Shown here: positions 5,984 to 14,478 of the stretch, piece by piece | How the letters are laid out: each line of letters opens with the position of its first letter | How positions within the stretch are numbered: the stretch's first letter is position 1 | Origin: Halovulum sp039190275 | Lineage (GTDB): Bacteria; Pseudomonadota; Alphaproteobacteria; Rhodobacterales; Rhodobacteraceae | Length of the DNA stretch: 15,347 bases | Direction: 5' to 3' | Assembly (NCBI GenBank): GCA_039190275.1 | Contig: JBCCYF010000109.1 | Coordinates: 1-15,347 of the forward strand | Made by a program: the position numbers and the translations under genes | The notes under the pieces: generated by a model | What the model was told of the DNA's origin: nothing | Database searches by the model: none | Seen by the model: only the letters and a program-made list of their open reading frames with translations

Positions 5984-6754
5984 ATGATGAAGCTTTTTAA
6001 GGCAATCGCCATAGCCGCAGTCGGCCTGGCACTGGCGGGCGCAGCCAACGCACAGTCGGCGTTAAATGACATCCTGAACTCCGGCGTGCTGAAAGTTGGC
6101 ACAACAGGCGATTGGAATCCGATGACGGTGCGCGATCCGGCCACCAACTCCTACCAGGGTTTCGACATCGATATCATGAATGAACTGGCAACGGATCTGG
6201 GCGTCGAGGTCGAGTTCGTGCCGACGGATTGGAAAACCCTCGTCAATGGCGTGGTCGCGGGCCAGTACCACATCACGGGTTCGGCCTCGATCTCGGCGGC
6301 GCGTATGAAGGCGGCGGGATTTTCCGAGAGCTACATCGCGGTCGAGATCTTTCCCTTCACCATGCCTGAAAAGGCAGGCGACTTTTCGGGATATGACTCG
6401 ATCAACAAACCTGAGGTGACGGTCGCCACGACGCTTGGCACCACGTTCGAGGCGCTGGTGCGTGAGTGGTTCCCGGAGGCGGAGATCAAGGTGGTCGAGG
6501 CGCCAGCACGCGGGTATCAGGAAGTCTTGGCCGGGCGCGCCGACGTGTTCATCACCTCGAACATAGAAGGGTCAACACTGGAAGAGAAGTTTGGCGTCGT
6601 CCGCGTGCCCGACACCGGCCCCCGCGCGCCTTCCCCCATCGCAATGCTTTTGCCGCAGAATGATCAGGTCTGGATCAACTACGTCAACAATTGGGTCAAA
6701 CTGAAGCAGGCCAAGGGGTTCTTCGAAGGCAACAAGGACAAATGGGGTCTTTGA
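5984..6754 (+). CDS. ABC transporter periplasmic substrate-binding protein (family 3 type)
   Basis: A 256-residue exported protein with a Sec signal peptide (MMKLFKAIAIAAVGLALAGA, cleavage expected after A-N-A at 23). The mature part has the bacterial solute-binding family 3 layout: V-L-K-V-G-T-T-G-D-W near 35-44, Q-G-F-D-I-D-I-M-N-E-L-A near 58-69, and S-I-S-A-A-R107, the Arg that usually holds the ligand carboxylate. At the position where amino-acid binders usually have Asp (GRxDxxxxD) there is Ser192, so the ligand may lack a free alpha-amino group. The opening also resembles cyclohexadienyl dehydratase-type relatives, but the transporter setting favours a receptor. ATG at 5984 fits the AGGGA spacing better than ATG at 5975. 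The creatininase-like gene follows after 42 bases, probably in one operon. Confidence 0.9.
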   Translation: MMKLFKAIAIAAVGLALAGAANAQSALNDILNSGVLKVGTTGDWNPMTVRDPATNSYQGFDIDIMNELATDLGVEVEFVPTDWKTLVNGVVAGQYHITGSASISAARMKAAGFSESYIAVEIFPFTMPEKAGDFSGYDSINKPEVTVATTLGTTFEALVREWFPEAEIKVVEAPARGYQEVLAGRADVFITSNIEGSTLEEKFGVVRVPDTGPRAPSPIAMLLPQNDQVWINYVNNWVKLKQAKGFFEGNKDKWGL

Positions 6755-6796
6755 GGTGCCCGGCACAGTGCTGCTGCGCCGTTTTCAAAGGGTGAA

Positions 6797-7564
6797 ATGG
6801 CGCAACTAGGCCTGATGACCTGGCCCGAGGTTGAGGCGCGCCTGTCGCAGGGTGCCTGTGTCATCCTGCCCTGCGGCTCGACCGAACAACACGGGCCCAT
6901 GGGGCTTATCGGGACCGATACGATCTGCGCCAACCAGGTCGCCTTGGCGGCTGCCGATATCTGCGACGCAGTTGTCGCACCGCCGATGGCCTATACGCCG
7001 GCGCCATTCAATGCGGCGTTCCCGGGCACCGTATCCATTCGAGAAGACCTTTTTCAGGCCGTGTTGCAGCAGGTGTGCGAGGGGCTGATCGCACAGGGCT
7101 TCAACGGTATTTTTCTGATCAACGGGCACGGCGCCAATCTGGCCCCGGCCCACGGCGTCGCGGCAGCCCTGCCGCCGGGCGCCATGTACATCACGAACTG
7201 GTGGGATCCGGACCCGGTGGGGGTCCTGCGCGCCTCGTATTTCGGGGAGTGGGAGGGGATGCACGCAACCCCATCCGAGGTATCGATCACCCAGGCCCTG
7301 CACGGCTCCAAACCGCCGGGGGCCGCCGGTGACCCGCCGCGCAAGCTGAGCGCGGACTATATCGCGGCCCATAGCGGCGACCGGCATGGGCCGCCCGATC
7401 AGCACCGGGCCGACTTCCCGGATGGTCGTGTCGGATCGCACTCGAACCTGGCGCGGCCCGAATTCGGGACAGAACTCCTGGCAGCGGCGGCCAAAGCACT
7501 TGCAGCGGATTTCGAGCGGTTTTCGGACGAACGGCGCGCTGGCGTTGGTCAGGCTCAGGTCTGA
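6797..7564 (+). CDS. Creatininase-family amidohydrolase
   Basis: A 255-residue protein of the creatininase family (metal-dependent hydrolases of cyclic or linear amides). Visible motifs are P-C-G-S-T-E30-Q-H32-G, G-T-D41-T, N-G-H111-G-A-N and P-S-E161-V-S, which supply the usual metal ligands. In true creatininases the residue two after the third His is Glu; here it is Ala (H-G-A-N), as in broader NGHGGN-type members, so creatinine itself is not a safe substrate call. The ATG has AAAGGGTGA just upstream. It probably shares an operon with the binding protein, suggesting that it opens or hydrolyses the imported compound in the cytoplasm. Its end overlaps the convergent M29-like gene by 10 bases. 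Confidence 0.88.
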   Translation: MAQLGLMTWPEVEARLSQGACVILPCGSTEQHGPMGLIGTDTICANQVALAAADICDAVVAPPMAYTPAPFNAAFPGTVSIREDLFQAVLQQVCEGLIAQGFNGIFLINGHGANLAPAHGVAAALPPGAMYITNWWDPDPVGVLRASYFGEWEGMHATPSEVSITQALHGSKPPGAAGDPPRKLSADYIAAHSGDRHGPPDQHRADFPDGRVGSHSNLARPEFGTELLAAAAKALAADFERFSDERRAGVGQAQV

Positions 7565-8670
7565 TCGCCGAAGCCGATGTTGCGGTCCGGGGCGGCGAAA
7601 ACCTCTGCCACACAAGGGTACGCAGCCAGAATGGCCGGACCCCCTTCCAAACGCTCCAGATGAAACAGGCCCTGATCCCAAATCCGCATGCCATCCACGT
7701 CAATGCTTGGGTCAAAGAGGTTCCAGGAAATCTCGCCAGGCGGATCGGCGCCGCAGGTATGGAAATGCAGAATGCGCGGGTTGCCAAAGGCTGAACCACC
7801 CCAGCGTTTGTCCTCGGCATACATATCCCAAGGAAAGCCGCAGCCGGGATGAATGCCCGCATGCCACGAATGCACAAAGCTGCGATCAAGATCGAAGAGC
7901 GCCGCAACACGGGTGTAATGCGCCTCGGCCCTCGCCACATCTTCGGCTGACCCCTCAAACCCAACCAACCGCCCGGCCTCGAGCAAAGCGAAGACCTGCC
8001 CGTCAAAGACAAGCGTGTACTGGTCGTAGTACCGCGCCCCGGTACCTGTCAGAAACCCCCCCAACGCCACTTGCCCTGAGAACCCGGCAGCCGGTACCGG
8101 CGAAAAGATCGACATCGGAAAGCGCCGTGAGGTTGTGTCCGTAGGAACATGGGCCCCGTCGGTCACGGCACCGGTGACATCTGTGCCAGCCGGACAGGTG
8201 ATCCTGATCTCGCGCGCTGCAAAGATCCGCGCATCGACTGCGGCCTTCACCTCGCAAAACGCACCGTAATGTGCCGTACTGAACGCCGAGCCAAGCAGCG
8301 TCCCGCTGAAGGCAAAACATACGACGTACTTCGGCCCCACCGGCAGGTCCGAAAATCGCAATTGATCCCCCAGCCGGGACAGAAAGATCACCACGTCGGT
8401 CTGTGCAATCTGATCCATTAATGCAGCCGGAAGACTTGTGTGCGCGGGCGAGAACCCGACATCCAGAGTGCGCACATCCGCGCCCAACGCCTCCGCCGCA
8501 GATGTGACCTCGTGCAAGATGTCCGGCGAAAAGTAACCGAACTGCGGCGGTTCATATGCAATCAGCACGCGATCCGTCGGCGCGACCTCGGCGCAATTGA
8601 TCAACAGATTGCGCGCTCCGGCCTGCGGATCATGGCGCGCGCGTGTCGCGGAAACTGGTTTCACATTCAC
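7555..8670 (-). CDS. M29 / aminopeptidase T-like metalloprotein of unknown substrate
   Basis: About 371 residues. The N-terminal half has the layout of M29 (aminopeptidase T) proteins: L-L-I-N-C-A-E-V-A-P-T-D-R-V-L-I-A, then G-A-D-V-R-T-L-D-V, D-V-V-I-F-L, and later E-I-R-I-T-C-P-A-G-T-D-V. The C-terminal half carries H-S-W-H-A-G-I-H-P-G-C, I-L-H-F-H-T-C-G and D-P-S-I-D-V-D-G, which could bind metal. The same fold includes Fe(II) ring-opening enzymes such as NicX, so a dioxygenase or hydrolase are both possible and peptidase activity is not shown. The start is uncertain: GTG at 8670 puts the conserved region near the N-terminus, GTG at 8664 is equally possible, and the frame opens from GTG at 8706. 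A TTGACC/TAGGCT promoter-like pair overlaps the longer version. It converges on the creatininase-like gene. Confidence 0.72.
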   Translation of the reverse strand: MNVKPVSATRARHDPQAGARNLLINCAEVAPTDRVLIAYEPPQFGYFSPDILHEVTSAAEALGADVRTLDVGFSPAHTSLPAALMDQIAQTDVVIFLSRLGDQLRFSDLPVGPKYVVCFAFSGTLLGSAFSTAHYGAFCEVKAAVDARIFAAREIRITCPAGTDVTGAVTDGAHVPTDTTSRRFPMSIFSPVPAAGFSGQVALGGFLTGTGARYYDQYTLVFDGQVFALLEAGRLVGFEGSAEDVARAEAHYTRVAALFDLDRSFVHSWHAGIHPGCGFPWDMYAEDKRWGGSAFGNPRILHFHTCGADPPGEISWNLFDPSIDVDGMRIWDQGLFHLERLEGGPAILAAYPCVAEVFAAPDRNIGFGDQT

Positions 8671-8832
8671 TGGGTATCCCCATCCCACCAAGAAAAGCCT
8701 AGGCACGATGCCCAGGCGTGGTCAACGCTTCGTGATCGAGGCGTGGGATTGCGCGGAGTGGAACGGCCAAAACGGGTTTGTTCTGAACAAACGTGCACAC
8801 AGTCAGGGCGTTTGGTGTGCGACCGCGCCAAC
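8671..8832. promoter_or_regulatory. Intergenic region between hutC and the M29-like gene
   Basis: This 162-bp gap separates two minus-strand genes and is long enough for an independent promoter. On the minus strand TTGACC (revcomp of 8719-8724), an 18-base spacer and TAGGCT (revcomp of 8696-8701) form a fair promoter candidate. The perfect palindrome at 8776-8792 lies upstream of it. A GCACAC/GTGTGC pair (8795-8800 and 8815-8820, 14-base loop) could be a weak hutC terminator but has no T-run. Confidence 0.45.
8776..8792. promoter_or_regulatory. Perfect 17-bp palindrome, candidate operator
   Basis: GTTTGTTC-T-GAACAAAC is an 8+1+8 perfect inverted repeat, the most symmetrical site in the window. 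It lies about 105 bases upstream of the chosen M29-like start. A one-base centre disfavours a terminator hairpin and favours a dimeric DNA-binding protein. It contains TTGT and ACAA half-sites, as does the repeat in the hut promoter region, though with a different spacer. Confidence 0.5.
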
Positions 8833-9540
8833 TCAGGCCTCGTTCCGCGTCAGCAGTTGATACCCCGGCGCGGTGATCGACTTCACCGTGGTGATCGGGG
8901 CTGCGTCGATCCATGTGGTCCGTTCGATGACAAACAGCGCCGTTCCCAGCGCGGTATCCAGCCCGTCGGCCATCGCGACATCCGCGGACACGGCGCTAAA
9001 TCGCACATCGACCCGGGTATAGGGTTTGTTCAGTACCAACCACTCGTTGGCGCTTTGCTGGCTGAGATCGACGGATCGGATCTCGGGCGAGGTTTCCAGG
9101 CAGATCCAGCGGTCTTCCAGGATATACGGCCGCCCATCCGACAGATGCAGCGCCTCCACGTGCAGCATGGTGCGCGGCATGGGCAGTTCGAAGGCCGCGC
9201 GTATCCGGCGGGGGGCGGGCTCTTCCAGAGCTCGGATCAACTGATAGCCATATTGTCCGCCTTTCTGTTCAACCTCGCGGCGGGTAATCGGGATATCCAG
9301 TGTTGCGCGGGTGACAGGATGCGTCCGCACCCGGGTGCCGCCCTTGCGCCGCCGTTCGATCAGACCACTGTCGGACAGATCCTGCATAGCACGCTGTACG
9401 GTCGAGCGGGCGCATCTCAGCTCTTCGGCGATGTCGGCATCACGCGGCAACCGGTCCCCCGGCCCATAGCGGCCGTTCAAAATCGACTCGTGGATCTCGG
9501 TCCGGACGTCCCGCCAGGACAGACGGTCCTGCGCGCTCAT
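8833..9540 (-). CDS. hutC: Histidine utilization repressor, GntR family
   Basis: A 235-residue regulator with an N-terminal GntR winged helix (about 8-70; G-P-G-D-R-L-P-R-D-A-D-I-A-E-E-L followed by A-R-S-T-V-Q-R-A-M-Q-D-L) and a C-terminal UTRA effector domain of the HutC/FarR subfamily (about 92-232; includes I-L-E-D-R-W-I and a C-terminal I-T-A-P-G-Y-Q-L). HutC proteins repress hut genes and are released by urocanate. The ATG overlaps the hutF TGA (ATGA), so the two genes are co-transcribed and the repressor is probably autoregulated from the hutF promoter. The identity rests on the family plus its place in the hut locus. Confidence 0.92.
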   Translation of the reverse strand: MSAQDRLSWRDVRTEIHESILNGRYGPGDRLPRDADIAEELRCARSTVQRAMQDLSDSGLIERRRKGGTRVRTHPVTRATLDIPITRREVEQKGGQYGYQLIRALEEPAPRRIRAAFELPMPRTMLHVEALHLSDGRPYILEDRWICLETSPEIRSVDLSQQSANEWLVLNKPYTRVDVRFSAVSADVAMADGLDTALGTALFVIERTTWIDAAPITTVKSITAPGYQLLTRNEA

Positions 9541-10901
9541 ATGCTTTGACCCAGCTGTTCGGTCACCGCCTTGAACGCCGTCTCGATTTCATCGCGATGA
9601 ACGTGACGCCCGTCTTGCACCATATGCCTCCCCGCGCTCCAGACATCCGTAACACAATCACGCCCGCGTCCAGTGAATATCAGACTGTCGAGCACCGCAT
9701 CGCCCGAACGATTGCACAGAAATGCATTGTCGGTGGAAATCGCGATGAGGTCGGCCACCTGTCCAACACCAATCTGGCCAGACGCGCGGCCCGCTGCCTG
9801 CGCCCCGGCGCGCGTGACGGCGTCAAACAGCATCCGTCCGGTGGAGCGGTGCGGAGTCGCAAGAGCCGCCCTGCTTCGATCGCGCAATCGCTGGGAATAC
9901 TCGAACGTCGCCAATTCTTCCCAAAGCGCGATGTGGATGTTTGAGTCCGATCCCACACCATAAAGCCCACCGCCTGTCTGATACTCTGTACCGTTAAAAA
10001 TGCCGTCCCCAAGGCTCGACTCGGTGATCGGGCATAGGCCTGCAACCGCCCCCGTTGCGGCCAATCGGGTTGTCTCGTTTTGCGTCATCTGGGTGCAATG
10101 AATAAGGCACCAGCGTTCGTCGATCGGCATGTTATCCAAGATCCACTCGATAGGCCGCGCACCCAGATGGGCGGTGACCTCGGCTACCTCGGCAACCTGC
10201 TCGGCCAGATGCATGTGGAGCGGCCCCTCCCTGGCCATGTCCAGCAAACCGGTAAGAGCCTCCGGCGGCACGGCGCGCAAGGAATGCGCGGCACGTCCGA
10301 TCCTGTGATCGTCGAACCCGTGTTTCAGGACTTGCGTACTTGCCTCGTGCAAGTCTCCAAAACGGTCGAGGTCATTGCCAAACCGCTGCTGCCCGCCCTG
10401 CAGCGGGCGCCCATCACAACCACCCGCCATATAGAGGACAGGAAGCAAAGTCAGTCCCAGACCGGCGGTCTGTGCGGCGGCCACAATGCGCCCGGCCATC
10501 TCGGCAAGATTTGAATAGGGTACGCCGCCCACATCGTGGTGGAGATAATGAAACTCTGCGACCGCGCCGAAACCTGACTCCAGCATCTCCATGAATACCT
10601 GCGCTGCGATCGCTTCCACCTGCTCTGGCGTCAGGCGGTCGAGGAAGCGGTACATAAGCGACCGCCACGTCCAAAAGCTATCGTGCGGATCCGGGCCGCG
10701 CGTCTCGGTGAGCCCTGCCATCGCGCGCTGGAAAGCGTGGCTGTGCAGGTTCACCGGCGCGGGGAGTAACAGGTCGACCTGCATCGCCGCACCTGGCGAA
10801 GTTTCCACGATCTGCGCGATACACCCCTTGTTCAGGATTACAGAGACATCATGGGCCCAGCCGGTCGGCAGAAGCGCTTGACGTGCTTGAATCTTCTGCA
10901 T
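9537..10901 (-). CDS. hutF: Formimidoylglutamate deiminase
   Basis: A 454-residue amidohydrolase-superfamily enzyme that converts N-formimidoyl-L-glutamate to N-formyl-L-glutamate plus ammonia, the fourth step of the five-step histidine pathway. Metal and active-site residues are visible: H53-S-H55 in N-L-H-S-H-A-F-Q-R, H206 in A-A-H-S-L-R-A-V, H231 in H-M-H-L-A-E-Q, H268 in L-I-H-C-T, and D319 in G-S-D-S-N-I-H. The length is normal for HutF. The ATG at 10901 faces hutI across a 72-bp promoter region. Its presence with HutG shows that this organism takes the formylglutamate route rather than making formamide directly from formiminoglutamate. Confidence 0.96.
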   Translation of the reverse strand: MQKIQARQALLPTGWAHDVSVILNKGCIAQIVETSPGAAMQVDLLLPAPVNLHSHAFQRAMAGLTETRGPDPHDSFWTWRSLMYRFLDRLTPEQVEAIAAQVFMEMLESGFGAVAEFHYLHHDVGGVPYSNLAEMAGRIVAAAQTAGLGLTLLPVLYMAGGCDGRPLQGGQQRFGNDLDRFGDLHEASTQVLKHGFDDHRIGRAAHSLRAVPPEALTGLLDMAREGPLHMHLAEQVAEVAEVTAHLGARPIEWILDNMPIDERWCLIHCTQMTQNETTRLAATGAVAGLCPITESSLGDGIFNGTEYQTGGGLYGVGSDSNIHIALWEELATFEYSQRLRDRSRAALATPHRSTGRMLFDAVTRAGAQAAGRASGQIGVGQVADLIAISTDNAFLCNRSGDAVLDSLIFTGRGRDCVTDVWSAGRHMVQDGRHVHRDEIETAFKAVTEQLGQSI

Positions 10902-10973
10902 TGCAGCATCTTCGTTGACAAAATAAGTGCGTACATAATACGTTTAAGTTGATTGTTTACAAGAGCGTCCGCA
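10902..10973. promoter_or_regulatory. Divergent hutF / hutI promoter-operator region
   Basis: This 72-bp gap must drive both hut transcripts. For hutFC (minus strand), TTGTAA (revcomp of 10957-10962), 16 bases and TATTAT (revcomp of 10935-10940) form a good promoter. For hutIHGU (plus strand), TTGACA at 10915-10920 with TACGTT at 10939-10944 (18-base spacer) is a weaker match. The two -10 regions are adjacent. TTGT-TT-ACAA (10953-10962) and CGTA-CATAA-TACG (10930-10942) are inverted repeats that overlap these elements and are candidate HutC sites. Confidence 0.55.
10953..10962. promoter_or_regulatory. TTGT-TT-ACAA inverted repeat, candidate HutC operator
   Basis: This short perfect 4+2+4 repeat overlaps the putative -35 of hutFC and lies 11 bases before hutI, so a bound repressor could block both directions. 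It is related to, but not the same as, the TGTA-N2-TACA symmetry reported for HutC in Pseudomonas. Confidence 0.4.
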
Positions 10974-12172
10974 ATGCCCGACCGCCTGCTGATCCGGAAC
11001 GCATCGCTCGCGCGGATGACCGACGCGGATGCGGACTACGCCCTGCTGCGGAACGGGGCGGTCCTTGTACACGGCGACACGATCGCATGGGCCGGACCCA
11101 TGTCCGAGGTTGCGCCGGGTCCTCAGGACGTTGAGACGCTGGACGCCGAGGGCCGGCTGGTAACCCCGGCCCTGATTGATTGCCACACCCACCTGGTCCA
11201 CGGCGGAAATCGCGCGCGCGAGTTTGAGATGCGGCTGCAGGGTGCAAGCTACGAAGAGGTCGCGCGGGCGGGGGGCGGCATCGTCTCGACCGTGTCAGCC
11301 ACGCGGGCGGCAGACGAGGCCCGTCTGCTTGCCGATGCCTGCGCCCGGGTCGACGCACTGATTGCCCAGGGCGTGGCCACGGTCGAGATCAAGTCCGGCT
11401 ACGGGCTTGACCTCGAAACGGAGCTCAAGATGCTGCGCGTCGCGCGGCAGGTTGCCCTGGAACGGCCAGTTCATGTTGTCACATCGTTCTTGGGCGCCCA
11501 TGCCGTTCCGAACGGCGTAGATGCTGACACCTACATTGATCAGGTATGTCTGCCCGCGCTGGACGCGGCCCACCGGGCCGGTCTGGTCGATGCTGTCGAT
11601 GGGTTCTGCGAAGGGATCGCCTTTGACGCGCCCCAGATCGCGCGGGTGTTTGCAAAGGCGCGTGACCTTAACGTGCCGGTGAAGCTTCATGCTGAACAGC
11701 TCAGCCATTTGGGCGGAACACAGCTTGCAGCCGACTGGCGCGCCCTGTCAGCCGACCATGTAGAATACGCGACCGCCGATGACGCCCGCGCGCTTGCGCA
11801 GGCGGGCAGCGTCGCGGTCCTGTTGCCCGGCGCATTTTACACGCTGCATGAGACGCAAAAACCGCCCGTCGCCGCCTTCCGGGCGGAAGGCGTGCCGATG
11901 GCGGTGGCCACGGATTGGAACCCCGGTTCCTCGCCCCTGGGATCTGTGCTGTTGGCGATGAACATGGCCTGCACCCTGTTTGGTCTCACCCCCGCCGAGG
12001 CGCTTGCGGGGACCACGCGCAATGCGGCCCGGGCCTTGGGCATGACAGACCGCGGGATGATCGCCCCGGGCCAGCGCGCAGACCTCGCCCTGTGGGATGT
12101 TGAGGCACCTGCCGAGCTTAGCTATCGCATCGCAGCCAACCCGCTCCATCGCCGCATCTTTGGGGGGCAGCT

Positions 12173-12176
<4 letters not shown>
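10974..12176 (+). CDS. hutI: Imidazolonepropionase
   Basis: A 400-residue amidohydrolase-superfamily enzyme that opens the imidazolone ring of 4-imidazolone-5-propionate to give N-formimidoyl-L-glutamate. Motifs are H71-T-H73-L-V-H-G-G-N-R, K-S-G-Y-G-L-D-L-E-T-E near 140-150, K-L-H239-A-E-Q-L-S near 237-244, and A-T-D314-W-N-P-G-S-S. These are the expected metal and substrate residues of HutI. ATG at 10974 is chosen, with AAGAG upstream; an in-frame TTG at 10953 would add seven residues and overlap the putative promoter elements. Its TGA overlaps the GTG start of hutH. It is the first gene of the plus-strand hutIHGU operon. Confidence 0.97.
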
Positions 12177-13689
<1,513 letters not shown>

Positions 13690-13693
<4 letters not shown>

Positions 13694-14478
13694 ACGTCCT
13701 TGAAGTCACCCAGGGGTCCGGCCCGCTGGTCCTGGGCCTTCCCCACACAGGCACTTATGTACCGCCGGAGATTTGGCCGCAGCTCAACCAGACGGGCCAG
13801 GACCTGGCGGACACCGATTGGCATGTTCACGACCTTTATGACGGGCTTGCGGAAGACGTGACACGGGTGCGCACAACGCTGCATCGGTATGTGATCGACA
13901 TGAACCGCGACCCAAGCGGAGAGAGCCTTTATCCGGGTCAGAACACCACCCGGCTGATCCCGAACACGGACTTCGACGGCCGAGACATCTGGCGCGATGG
14001 GCAGGCCCCAGATGCCGCGGAAACCGCGCGGCGGACCGCAGCCTATCATCAGCCCTATCATGACGCCTTGGCCGCCGAGCTGGAGCGGGTGCGGTCCAAG
14101 CATGGCTTTGCCGTGCTTTACGACTGCCACTCGATCCGGTCCCGGATCCCGTTTCTGTTCGAAGGTCACCTGCCGGATTTCAATGTGGGCACCAACAACG
14201 GAACAACCTGTGCGCCGTCGATCGAAGCCACCGTTCATGACATTTGCCGGCGGGCGGGCGGCCATTCAAGTGTTTTGAATGGCCGCTTCAAGGGCGGCTG
14301 GACCACACGGCACCATGGGCGCCCTGCCCAGGGCCAGCATGCCATCCAGATGGAACTTGCCCAATCGACATACATGCGCGAAGCGCCGCCCTGGACCTAC
14401 GCGACCGAGCGTGCCCAGGAGGTGCGCGTCCACCTCAAATCGATCCTCGACCAACTGATCCGCTGGAGGCCAGAATGA
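13690..14478 (+). CDS. hutG: N-formylglutamate deformylase (amidohydrolase)
   Basis: A 262-residue zinc hydrolase of the N-formylglutamate amidohydrolase family, which releases formate from N-formyl-L-glutamate to give glutamate, the last step of the pathway. Visible motifs include L-P-H19-T-G-T-Y-V-P, D-T-D-W-H-V, Y-D146-C-H148-S-I-R-S and F-N-V-G-T-N-N-G-T-T-C. The frame is open from 13630, but the GTG at 13690 is chosen because it overlaps the hutH stop by four bases, as elsewhere in the operon, and gives the family length. Its TGA overlaps the hutU ATG. It acts on the HutF product. Confidence 0.95.

Noticed and set aside
5984..6754. Binding protein as a periplasmic cyclohexadienyl dehydratase
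   Set aside because: The opening V-G-T-T-G-D-W and the missing Asp recall that enzyme group, but linkage to an ABC ATPase and permease makes a transport receptor more likely. Kept only as an alternative.
6806..7681. 291-codon minus-strand open frame
   Set aside because: It is antisense to the creatininase-like gene and overlaps the end of the M29-like gene. The translation is a low-complexity Arg/Gly-rich shadow.
8795..8820. GCACAC/GTGTGC stem as a hutC terminator
   Set aside because: It has a 6-bp stem, a 14-base loop and no following T-run, too weak to list as a terminator.
8440..9549. 369-codon plus-strand open frame
   Set aside because: It lies antisense to the M29-like gene and hutC and crosses the gap between them. 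Its Arg/Gln/His-rich translation has no domain, while the minus-strand products are clear families.
10915..10939. TTGACA with CATAAT as a plus-strand hut promoter
   Set aside because: The spacer is only 13 bases. TACGTT at 18 bases is a weaker -10 but has acceptable spacing.
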